A DNA stretch of 8,476 bases from Verrucomicrobiota bacterium (GTDB taxonomy: Bacteria > Verrucomicrobiota > Verrucomicrobiia > Verrucomicrobiales > DEV007), in contig JAQCER010000097.1 of assembly GCA_027618625.1 (NCBI GenBank), positions 1 to 8,476 on the forward strand, in the 5' to 3' direction. The notes beneath the pieces were generated by a model. It had not been told where the DNA came from. It searched no databases and saw nothing but the letters and a program-made list of their open reading frames with translations. The position numbers were made by a program, and so were the translations under genes. Position 1 is the first letter of the stretch. Each line of letters opens with the position of its first letter. Shown in pieces: positions 1-5,452 of the stretch.

Positions 1-229
1 GATTTTCCCTGAGGTCGGGCATGAGCTCCACGCCATCCTCGACGCAGCGGACAACCAATCTCCAGTAAACACACAGCCGGTGCCCCTCTCGCCAATGGGG
101 ATGAGAGTTCAAGTTTCTGATCCCGCTCAATCACAGAGCAGGCTGCTGACCGGGATCTGGATTGGTCTGGCGCTGATCGCGGGTTGGAGCGCCCATTTCA
201 TTATGGCGAAGATCCGCAGTCGAAGTTAA
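1..229 (+). CDS. 3' end of a gene for a membrane-anchored protein of unknown function (partial)
   Basis: An open frame enters the window (first full codon at base 2) and runs 75 residues to TAA at 227-229. The visible part starts with a hydrophilic stretch and a proline- and glutamine-rich linker. It ends with one strongly hydrophobic segment (LLTGIWIGLALIAGWSAHF), followed by a short basic tail (KIRSRS). This is the layout of a C-terminal membrane anchor with the tail in the cytoplasm and the missing N-terminal domain in the periplasm. No domain can be recognised in what remains. The gene converges on the FadL-like gene: its TAA and the TAA of the opposite gene share the palindrome TTAA at 226-229, so no room is left for a terminator between them. 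The frame, anchor and clean ending support a real gene, but its function is not visible. Confidence 0.6.
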   Translation, partial: IFPEVGHELHAILDAADNQSPVNTQPVPLSPMGMRVQVSDPAQSQSRLLTGIWIGLALIAGWSAHFIMAKIRSRS

Positions 230-1608
230 AACTCAAAGGTGAACCCGAGATTCACCCAGTGGGAACTGATTCGCAGGCGGCTGTCGCTGTACTCGCCGGC
301 CTGGTAGCCGCTGTTGCCGGTTTCGACGGAACGTGGGAGCTCATACTGGTAGGCGAGATCGATCAAGCAACTGCCGATGCGACAGCCAATGCCTGCGGAG
401 ATCAGGTGCTCACTGATTGCGGCATTGACGGGTGTGACGAGTTCGTCGGGCATGGGGCTGGCACCGAAGGCGTAGCCCGCGCGTAACATGAGGTTCCCGG
501 TCAGCTCGTATTCTGCCCCTGTGCGAAACACCAGTTGATCCTCCCAGTGGAGCGGAACCGAATCGCGGACTTCCCTTCCTGCCAGGTTTTTGAGGTCATT
601 GTTCGTGCCGTTGCGCAGGGTGATGTCGAGGGTGTCGTAGGCGTCGCTCCAGTTCACCCATTCGACTTGTCCTGCCAGCAGCAATCTATCCGTCACCTTC
701 CAGGCGATGCCCCCGGCGATCGCCTGAGGGAATGCGGTTTCCACTTCCGCGTCGTAGTGAACGGCTGAGTCAAACCCTGTGATGCCCAGCGATGCCAGCT
801 GCGCATCCAGTGTGCCGTCCGCGCGGCCCTCGCTGGTGATCGGGGTGGGGGAGCGGTAAGTCAGGCCCAGGCTGAGGCGATCCGTCGGTCGAAACAACAT
901 GCCTGCTTCGGCGTTGCCACTGTAGCCATCGGTATCGAGATCCAGTGCGGTTTTGAAGCTTTTGAGAATTGGGTTCGATTGAAAGATGAACGGGGCCTGC
1001 AGTTGGAATTCTTCGTAGACCAGACCGCCGCTCATACCCAGGGACAGCTGGTCATTGACCGCATAGCTGAGTGCTGCGGCTGTCCGCGCCATGAGGAAGC
1101 GTGAGCTGTGTTCGAGGAAGCCGTAACTCGCAGCGCCACCGGCGCCGCCATCGACATCGCGATACCTCCAGTCAACTTCCTTAGCCGCCACCACGCCGAA
1201 GCCGAGACCGATGGACACCGGCGAATCGCCGACGGGGAAAGCGATGGCAGCCTCAGGAAATCCTCCTGCCTGGTCGAAATCGAAGCTCTCGCCGTACTTG
1301 TTACGGTAGTCGCCTGTACCCAGCGCACCCATTGCCGAGAGCGTCAGATGCGGCGACTCCATTGTCGACAGCAGCGCCGGGTTGCGGCCGATCGCTGCCA
1401 TCGGATCGCTTTCGCTGGCGATATCAGCTCCAGCCATCGCGGAGCTGCGAGGCCCGTTGCCGTTGCGGTTCACCACACCGCCTTCGACCGACCCAGTCCA
1501 CAGCCACAGCCAAAGCCAAAGGCAGGCCGCGGCCGCAAACACCATTACCCACAGTGAGGGGGCCGCTCCGTTAGACCGAAGTGAGTATTGAAAGAAGTTC
1601 CTGTTCAT
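226..1608 (-). CDS. OmpP1/FadL-family outer-membrane transport protein
   Basis: Encodes 460 residues, close to the usual FadL length of about 450. FadL proteins are 14-stranded outer-membrane barrels with an N-terminal plug that let long-chain fatty acids and other hydrophobic compounds pass. Support: a hydrophobic N-terminal signal segment; a mature start with the family pattern of small residues then AMAGADIASESDPMAAIGRNPALLS, where 'DPMAAIGRNPA' matches the plug motif D-P-x-A-x-x-x-N-P-A; many alternating strands with aromatic ends; and a C-terminal phenylalanine (GFTFEF) as used for barrel insertion. The signal core is odd: residues 30-37 are four Leu-Trp pairs, encoded by a hexanucleotide repeat. 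The ATG at 1606-1608 lies inside a 14-bp palindrome, and no Shine-Dalgarno is seen. It follows the anti-sigma gene after 79 bases, so co-transcription or control by that sigma factor is plausible. The substrate is unknown. Confidence 0.85.
   Translation of the reverse strand: MNRNFFQYSLRSNGAAPSLWVMVFAAAACLWLWLWLWTGSVEGGVVNRNGNGPRSSAMAGADIASESDPMAAIGRNPALLSTMESPHLTLSAMGALGTGDYRNKYGESFDFDQAGGFPEAAIAFPVGDSPVSIGLGFGVVAAKEVDWRYRDVDGGAGGAASYGFLEHSSRFLMARTAAALSYAVNDQLSLGMSGGLVYEEFQLQAPFIFQSNPILKSFKTALDLDTDGYSGNAEAGMLFRPTDRLSLGLTYRSPTPITSEGRADGTLDAQLASLGITGFDSAVHYDAEVETAFPQAIAGGIAWKVTDRLLLAGQVEWVNWSDAYDTLDITLRNGTNNDLKNLAGREVRDSVPLHWEDQLVFRTGAEYELTGNLMLRAGYAFGASPMPDELVTPVNAAISEHLISAGIGCRIGSCLIDLAYQYELPRSVETGNSGYQAGEYSDSRLRISSHWVNLGFTFEF
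1498..1521 (-). repeat. Hexanucleotide tandem repeat (CTK-TGG x4) in the signal-peptide region
   Basis: On the minus strand four hexamers lie in tandem, CTT TGG twice and then CTG TGG twice, coding for Leu-Trp four times (residues 30-37 of the FadL-like protein). The unit is a multiple of three, so a change in copy number would lengthen or shorten the hydrophobic core of the signal peptide without breaking the frame. Confidence 0.7.
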
Positions 1609-1616
1609 CGATGAAC
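1603..1616. promoter_or_regulatory. 14-bp perfect palindrome over the start codon of the FadL-like gene
   Basis: GTTCATCGATGAAC is its own reverse complement. The minus-strand ATG (1606-1608) lies in its 3' half. It could be an operator for a dimeric regulator that blocks expression, or a chance palindrome. In RNA the two halves leave almost no loop, so a hairpin that hides the start codon is less likely than a DNA-binding site. Confidence 0.3.
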
Positions 1617-1687
1617 GGGTTTTCTATCCGATCCCTGCGAGCGAAGCAAGTCGACAGAACCAAGATAATCGAGACAACCGGGATGGA

Positions 1688-2383
1688 TCAGTTCGGGTCA
1701 GATTCCTTGGCGAACAGGTTCTTGCATTGTGCCAGGGCTTTGTGAAGGGCGCCATATGCGCGGATGGTTCGCCCGGGGTAGTTTTCCCTGGCAGTGACCA
1801 CCAGCGCCCGGCAACCTGTCTCCGAGTAAAGTGCATGGTGTCGGCTGCCCGGCAGTGCACGGGCATAGTCACCTGGCTTGAGCACGCGGTCTTCAATGCG
1901 CAAATCGCCACTGATGAGGTAGGTTTCTTCCACACCGTGGTGCGAGTGACTGGGAAATTTCGTGCCGGGATCGAGCTCCAGCAGCATGACGGTAAATGCG
2001 GAGTCCGGATCGTGGCTGAGTTCTTTTATGCGAGCCCCGCCCTTCAAGACGGGGAGCGGCCGCCATTGGCCCTCGTCATTCAGCACGTAGGCGAATCCCT
2101 GCCCGTTGTCGACCTCCTCAGTTCCCGGATCGTCCTGGATAAATCCTAACATTCTGTCAATCTCTGCCTTGGCGTCCGGCGGCGGCGGGATTTGTGGGAG
2201 CAGTGTCTGCGACATGGCAGCGAGCAGGATATCAAACCTTTCAACTGCGTCTTCCAACTCCGCTGCAGGGCAGCCGAGGCACTCCGCGATCTGCTCAATA
2301 CTGCCTGCGTCCAGTGCGCCGAGCGCATGGAGTGCGGCCAGCTCAGCGCGGCGCTCTTCAAGAGTTGTCGTTTCGTCGTTCAT
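1688..2383 (-). CDS. Cupin-domain anti-sigma factor (ChrR-like)
   Basis: Encodes 231 residues in two parts. Residues about 10-60 resemble the helical anti-sigma domain of the RskA/ChrR group (LAALHALGALDAGS...), which holds an ECF sigma factor in the cytoplasm. Residues about 105-200 form a cupin barrel: the first motif fits G140-x5-H146-x-H148-x3-E152-x6-G159 and the second runs G171 to P178-G179 with H182 or H183, giving the usual three-His, one-Glu metal site. In ChrR of Rhodobacter the C-terminal cupin is needed to sense singlet oxygen and organic hydroperoxides. The zinc motif H-x3-C-x2-C of ZAS anti-sigma factors is degenerate here: C35 and C38 are present but the His position is Q31. 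There is no transmembrane segment. Its ATG overlaps the TGA of the sigma gene (ATGA, 2380-2383), the usual coupling of sigma and anti-sigma. The signal it senses is not known. Confidence 0.85.
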   Translation of the reverse strand: MNDETTTLEERRAELAALHALGALDAGSIEQIAECLGCPAAELEDAVERFDILLAAMSQTLLPQIPPPPDAKAEIDRMLGFIQDDPGTEEVDNGQGFAYVLNDEGQWRPLPVLKGGARIKELSHDPDSAFTVMLLELDPGTKFPSHSHHGVEETYLISGDLRIEDRVLKPGDYARALPGSRHHALYSETGCRALVVTARENYPGRTIRAYGALHKALAQCKNLFAKESDPN

Positions 2384-2991
2384 GGGCTTGCGCTTACACT
2401 GTGGGTTTCGCTGGCCCGTCGGGTCAGGCTGCTCTGCAGTTTCAACATCCCCCGCCGTATGCGTGCCTTGATAGTGCCGAGGGGTTCTCCCAGTTCTTCG
2501 GCCACTTCTGTCTGAGTCATCCCTTTTAAAAACGCCATTTCGATTGCCACGCGTTGATCCGCTGGGAGCAGTTGCATTGCTTCAAGCAGATTATCGGCAC
2601 GTTCCCTTGAGATTAACAGCTGCGCACCAGAGGTCTCGCCCTCGCCGGAGTGGGCAACCGACTGGACCTGGAGGTCTTCGGCTGCGCGATCGATGGCGGA
2701 GCGAAAACGCTTCCTGGCCCGCAGTTTGTCCAGGCATGTATTGCGGGTCAGACGTGCGATCCAGGCGACAGAATTGCCCTTCTCGGGATCGTAGGTGGAC
2801 GCCCGCTCCCAGATTTTAACCAGCGATTCCTGAAAGGCGTCTTTCGCCTCTGCTTCGTTCCCCATGAGGGAAAATGCTATGGAATACAACATCGTGCCGG
2901 TTAACTTATAGAGGCTGTCAAACGCCTCCTTGTCCTGTCCCACAGATCCGCGCGAGCAACTGCTTGACTTCGCCGTCAGGCAGGAAAGCAT
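2380..2991 (-). CDS. ECF-type sigma-70 factor, 5' end apparently frameshifted
   Basis: From ATG at 2991 the product is 203 residues. Sigma region 2 lies at about 22-93 (EAFDSLYKLTG..., then YDPEKGNSVAWIARLTRNTCLDKLR, the core- and -10-binding part) and region 4 at about 130-190, with a helix-turn-helix for the -35 element (MTQTEVAEELGEPLGTIKAR). It lacks regions 1 and 3, as in extracytoplasmic-function sigma factors, and probably directs core RNA polymerase to stress promoters once its cupin anti-sigma partner lets go. The frame stays open up to ATG 3105, but that extension is Cys- and Trp-rich and unlike the family. The expected N-terminal helix (DGEVKQLLARI) is instead found one frame over, at 2945-2977, and leads exactly into region 2 if one base near 2939-2944 is skipped. 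The true start may therefore be GTG at 3017-3019. The gap to the glycosyltransferase stop is short, so they probably share a transcript. Confidence 0.85.
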   Translation of the reverse strand: MLSCLTAKSSSCSRGSVGQDKEAFDSLYKLTGTMLYSIAFSLMGNEAEAKDAFQESLVKIWERASTYDPEKGNSVAWIARLTRNTCLDKLRARKRFRSAIDRAAEDLQVQSVAHSGEGETSGAQLLISRERADNLLEAMQLLPADQRVAIEMAFLKGMTQTEVAEELGEPLGTIKARIRRGMLKLQSSLTRRASETHSVSASP

Positions 2992-3019
2992 CGGATTGAG
3001 GTATGGGGGATGGTGACAC
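2945..3019 (-). other. Out-of-frame N-terminal segment of the ECF sigma gene
   Basis: Read from GTG 3019 on the minus strand, this frame gives VSPSPIPQSDAFLPDGEVKQ followed by LLARI. The part DGEVKQLLARI matches the amphipathic N-terminal helix common to ECF sigma factors (typical form: D-x-x-L-x-L-L-A-R-I). Skipping one base (for example one G of the GGG at 2939-2941) continues as CGQDKEAFDSLYKL, with the same spacing from LLARI to EAF as in the family. The frame itself stops shortly after. Possible causes are a sequencing or assembly error, a real inactivating mutation, or a programmed frameshift. I cannot tell which from one sequence. Confidence 0.55.
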
Positions 3020-3142
3020 AACGCGCAGAGTGCGAATTCGGATGCACAATTCTTCCGCCAATAGTGCCACACTTCCAAATGGAATGCCAGATCATCATAG
3101 GACATGTAGGACGTGCGGACATGAGGGGCACTGGCACACTGC

Positions 3143-4165
3143 TTACCTTATTTGCTTTGGGCCGAGTCGGGCATCGATCGCGCGGCGGACGAGATCCGTG
3201 GTGAGATCGGCCATTGGCGCGGCCTGATGTCTGGCCTGAAAGGTAGCGATGTCGAGTGCATCGTTGCCCGCCAGCAGGACTGTGGCATTCTCGTGTCGTG
3301 GTCGCCAATGGAACGGATTAGTCGGGCCGAACAGGACGAGTTGAGGAACCTCAAGCATCGCTGCCAGGTGCATCGCTGCCGAATCCACGCCGAGGGCGAT
3401 GGCGGCTCCCCCGATCACCGCCGCCACGTCGATGAGCGAGAGTTGACCGGCGAGGTTTTGAACGGAGAAGGCAGTGAGCGACTGGATCTCGCGCAAGTGG
3501 GCGACCTCCTGCGCATTGTCGAGGCTACCGGTCAGGACGCACGGCAGGTGGTGCGTCTGTTGCAGGTGGGTGATGACCTGCGCCCAGCGCTCAGCGGGCC
3601 AATACTTTTCTGTTCGGGCGGTGCCCGGATGGACTACAGCGTAGCGTTCTCCCGCGGCTGCTACCACTGCTGCTACTGCCTGCGATGAACCTGAAATGGT
3701 GAAGCCCGAACGCTGGGGACTGGAGTTTGTGCCCGTGATCATTTGCGCCAGCGCCAAATGGAAGTCGACGGTGTGGAGATCTCGCACGGAGGCATCGGAA
3801 AGCGCGTTGTAGGCGCCCTGCCGTCCGCGTTTTCCTTCAGCAAATTTGCGATAGCCGATGCGGTCGGTCGCACCACTCAGCCGGGTCATGAGGGCTGCGC
3901 GATCGCTGCCAGAGAAATCGAGACATTTGTCGAATCGCCCCGTGATCAATTGGTTCCAAATTCTGAGGTTCGGCCTGCCGGGGCGGTAGTGCAGGATTTC
4001 ATCGACGTCGCAGAATGCGGGGCCGAGTTGCGCAGTGGCACCGCTCAGAGCCAGCGTCAGGCGGGCGTTGGGGAAAGTTTGTCGCACGAGTGAGACTGCT
4101 GGGGCGGTCAAGATGGCGTCGCCAATTCGCTTGAGTTGCAGGAGAAGGATGCGCTCTTCTTGCAT
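3143..4165 (-). CDS. Glycosyltransferase family 9 protein (heptosyltransferase-like)
   Basis: Encodes 340 residues, a normal length for the family. GT9 enzymes such as WaaC, WaaF and WaaQ transfer heptose from ADP-heptose to the inner core of lipopolysaccharide at the cytoplasmic face of the inner membrane. Seen here: an N-terminal Rossmann start (ILLLQLKRIGDAILTAPA, residues 6-23); the mid-protein VVHPGTARTEKYWPAERW (177-194), which corresponds to the family's H-P-G and W-P sugar-nucleotide region; LTG at 211-213; and the C-terminal donor-binding stretch GVDSAAMHLAAMLEVPQLVL (259-278) followed by FGPTNP (279-284), with D261 and H265 at the conserved positions. The exact sugar and acceptor cannot be told from sequence. 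It is the first gene of the apparent minus-strand operon, 38 bases before the longest sigma frame. No Shine-Dalgarno precedes ATG 4165. Confidence 0.85.
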   Translation of the reverse strand: MQEERILLLQLKRIGDAILTAPAVSLVRQTFPNARLTLALSGATAQLGPAFCDVDEILHYRPGRPNLRIWNQLITGRFDKCLDFSGSDRAALMTRLSGATDRIGYRKFAEGKRGRQGAYNALSDASVRDLHTVDFHLALAQMITGTNSSPQRSGFTISGSSQAVAAVVAAAGERYAVVHPGTARTEKYWPAERWAQVITHLQQTHHLPCVLTGSLDNAQEVAHLREIQSLTAFSVQNLAGQLSLIDVAAVIGGAAIALGVDSAAMHLAAMLEVPQLVLFGPTNPFHWRPRHENATVLLAGNDALDIATFQARHQAAPMADLTTDLVRRAIDARLGPKQIR

Positions 4166-4239
4166 TCTTGTGAGGCGGTAGGGGTGCTGGATACGCGAGC
4201 GCTACGAGACTTTCGAAAAATTGCGTGATCTGGAAAAGA

Positions 4240-4268
4240 GAAACCCGGAGCTTCATGCTCCGGGTTTC
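4240..4268 (-). terminator. Strong intrinsic terminator after the small basic-protein gene
   Basis: A perfect 12-bp inverted repeat (GAAACCCGGAGC / GCTCCGGGTTTC) encloses a 5-base loop. On the minus strand the stem is followed by TCTTTTCC, a T-rich tail. It lies 43 bases past the stop of the 4311-4640 gene and separates that gene from the glycosyltransferase operon, whose own promoter must lie in 4166-4239. The plus-strand side lacks a T run. Confidence 0.85.
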
Positions 4269-4310
4269 CCAAAGTTAGAGTGTGGGAAGATCGCAACAAC
4301 GAACGGCCGA

Positions 4311-4640
4311 TCAGGGCGATTGCTGCTGCCCCTGAGTCGCTGCCTGCTGAGCAGCAATGTGCTTGCTGGAAGCCTCCTGAATGCGCTCAAGGCCGCGATA
4401 TTTCTTGCCTGCCTTTTCGACAAGCCCTCGTGTTACGAGGTTCTGGAGCTTTTCGTAAGCCCGGAGGCGAAGCATCTCTTCCCCGCCGCTGACGGCGTTG
4501 CGTTGCTTGAGGTTCTCATAAACGAGTTCGAACAGAGAATTAAATTCGTAGGTTTTCGGCTCGGATAATACAATGACGAGTTCGTCGGTTACGTGGTCTG
4601 GAATGCGTCGTGAAAAACGAGTTCTGCGTGTGGTAGCCAT
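4311..4640 (-). CDS. Small basic protein of unknown function, possibly winged-helix
   Basis: Encodes 109 residues and is rich in Arg and Lys at the N-terminus (MATTRRTRFSRRIPDH). The middle is predicted to be helical, with a shape like a winged helix: a helix around FNSLFELVYENLKQ, a second helix in EEMLRLRAYEKLQNLVTRG, and then LVEKAGKKYRG, which could form the wing. The tail is Gln- and Ala-rich and low in complexity. There is no signal peptide or membrane segment. It is a separate unit: about 600 bases without protein genes lie upstream, and a strong terminator follows. A nucleic-acid-binding role is an inference from charge and fold pattern only; I do not recognise a named family. The start ATG 4640 has no Shine-Dalgarno. 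The reading frame and the terminator make the gene itself likely. Confidence 0.7.
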   Translation of the reverse strand: MATTRRTRFSRRIPDHVTDELVIVLSEPKTYEFNSLFELVYENLKQRNAVSGGEEMLRLRAYEKLQNLVTRGLVEKAGKKYRGLERIQEASSKHIAAQQAATQGQQQSP

Positions 4641-4709
4641 ATCGGCAGAGTCTACCAGACATCAGACGCTTTGCGACTCAATTCGGCAGCATCATGAAAA
4701 TTTTCGCAA

Positions 4710-4772
4710 CTGTGGCAATGAATCGCCACAGATATAGTTAACTATCGTAAAATATTCTTGTTTCTAGAATAT
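4710..4772. repeat. Cluster of three adjacent inverted repeats
   Basis: Three perfect dyads lie within 63 bases: CTGTGGC/GCCACAG (4710-4716 and 4725-4731, 8-base loop); the 12-bp palindrome ATAGTTAACTAT (4734-4745); and ATATTCT/AGAATAT (4752-4758 and 4766-4772, 7-base loop). They lie 70-130 bases upstream of the minus-strand 4311-4640 gene, in AT-rich DNA, and could be regulator sites for it. No T run follows any of them, so they do not look like terminators. Confidence 0.45.
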
Positions 4773-4880
4773 CGAATCTGCGATTATCTTCATTTGAGCC
4801 GTAATCGTCGACGCGCCCTGTTGTCGTCCCCGTGCCCGCTGGTAAGGAATTCGCAAAGATAACATGCCGTTGAAGAGCGA

Positions 4881-4971
4881 GGGACCAGAATCTTGCAGAA
4901 AAATGGGCGGCACTTTTCTGCCGGTTTTTCAAAAAAGATTCGTAATCCGAAGGTCGCGCGGGTCCCTTTTT
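4881..4971 (+). other. Nested hairpin element ending in a T run (terminator or small structured RNA)
   Basis: Four pairings nest inside each other: GGGACC (4881-4886) with GGTCCC (4961-4966); GAATC (4888-4892) with GATTC (4937-4941); AAAAA (4899-4903) with TTTTT (4925-4929); and CGGCA (4908-4912) with TGCCG (4919-4923) around a 6-base loop. T5 follows the inner stem and again the outer stem (4967-4971). The inner part alone could end transcription on both strands. The whole could be a small RNA whose 5' end lies upstream of 4881. It may shield the RNA gene that follows from upstream transcription. Confidence 0.4.
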
Positions 4972-4994
4972 CGGCTGAATTCAACTATAACCAT

Positions 4995-5024
4995 TTGATT
5001 ACCAATAGCATAAAGGAATAAGAA
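4995..5024 (+). promoter_or_regulatory. Candidate sigma-70 promoter for the 6S-like RNA
   Basis: TTGATT (4995-5000) could be a -35 box and TAAGAA (5019-5024) a -10 box, with an 18-base spacer in AT-rich DNA. A start near 5031 would sit just before the 5' arm of the 6S-like closing stem (5037). The -10 box fits TATAAT only moderately. Confidence 0.35.
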
Positions 5025-5030
5025 TGGGAA

Positions 5031-5246
5031 AGTGAGAATCACGACATTATTTTTTGACTAGGAGGATCTTTTTGATAGTTTCCCCGACGCTCAAATGGCG
5101 GAAGTGTTGGTTCACCTGGGATGCTTCTTTGAGATGACTCAAAGAATTACCATGGGTGAACCGTCTCGTTTAGGGCGTTGCGGTTGCTGTCTCCCCGGAA
5201 TCAATAAGATTTTGGTGGAGTGGTGCCGTGATTAGACAGTTTTTTT
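5031..5246 (+). ncRNA. ssrS: 6S RNA (candidate)
   Basis: 6S RNA binds the housekeeping RNA polymerase holoenzyme by mimicking an open promoter and represses transcription in slow growth. This stretch folds into one long rod: closing stem AATCACG/CGTGATT (5037-5043 with 5227-5233); a 12-nt stem with one mismatch (5065-5076 with 5200-5211); a large central bubble (5077-5084 on the 5' side, 5181-5199 on the 3' side); then an apical arm built of CGACGCTCAAA with TTTAGGGCGTTG (one bulged A), GGTTCACC/GGTGAACC (5109-5116 with 5155-5162) and TTCTTTGAG/CTCAAAGAA around an ATGA loop (5125-5146). Length (about 200 nt), bubble position and the bubble-edge sequence TTGCGGTTGCTGTCTCC resemble known 6S RNAs (E. 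coli CTGCGGCGGCATCTCGG, from memory). A T7 run at 5240-5246 follows the closing stem. No start codon or frame of note lies inside. The ends are estimates; an unrelated leader hairpin is the alternative. Confidence 0.62.
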
Positions 5247-5321
<75 letters not shown>

Positions 5322-5452
5322 TCAGCCACAAGGCTCGACAATGTAATCAAACGCCAGAATCTCGATTAACCCACTGGTAGCAATACAATCTAAAAATTGA
5401 AGGCAGCCTCCCAATAAGTGGCGGACCCTCTCATCAACGAACAGAAAAAGAA

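Noticed and set aside
1108..1591. Plus-strand frames opposite the N-terminal part of the FadL-like gene
   Set aside because: They mirror the minus-strand gene, have Arg- and His-rich low-quality products, and overlap each other in several frames.
1685..1690. TGATCC on the minus strand as a -35 box for a ChrR-type sigma factor before the FadL-like gene
   Set aside because: It overlaps the anti-sigma stop codon, and no matching -10 element is found at the right spacing; one short match is not enough.
2992..3105. Longest sigma-factor start at ATG 3105
   Set aside because: The added 38 residues are Cys-, Trp- and His-rich and do not resemble an ECF N-terminus, while the neighbouring frame does.
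3152..4093. Plus-strand frames opposite the GT9 gene
   Set aside because: The minus-strand product has all GT9 motifs over its full length; the plus-strand products show none.
4738..4984. Short minus-strand frames in the gap before the 6S candidate
   Set aside because: Two frames overlap each other over hairpins and T runs, and neither has protein-like composition or a start signal.
4641..5246. RNase P RNA, tmRNA or SRP RNA in the gene-free stretch
   Set aside because: None of their conserved core motifs is seen, and the rod with a central bubble fits 6S RNA better.
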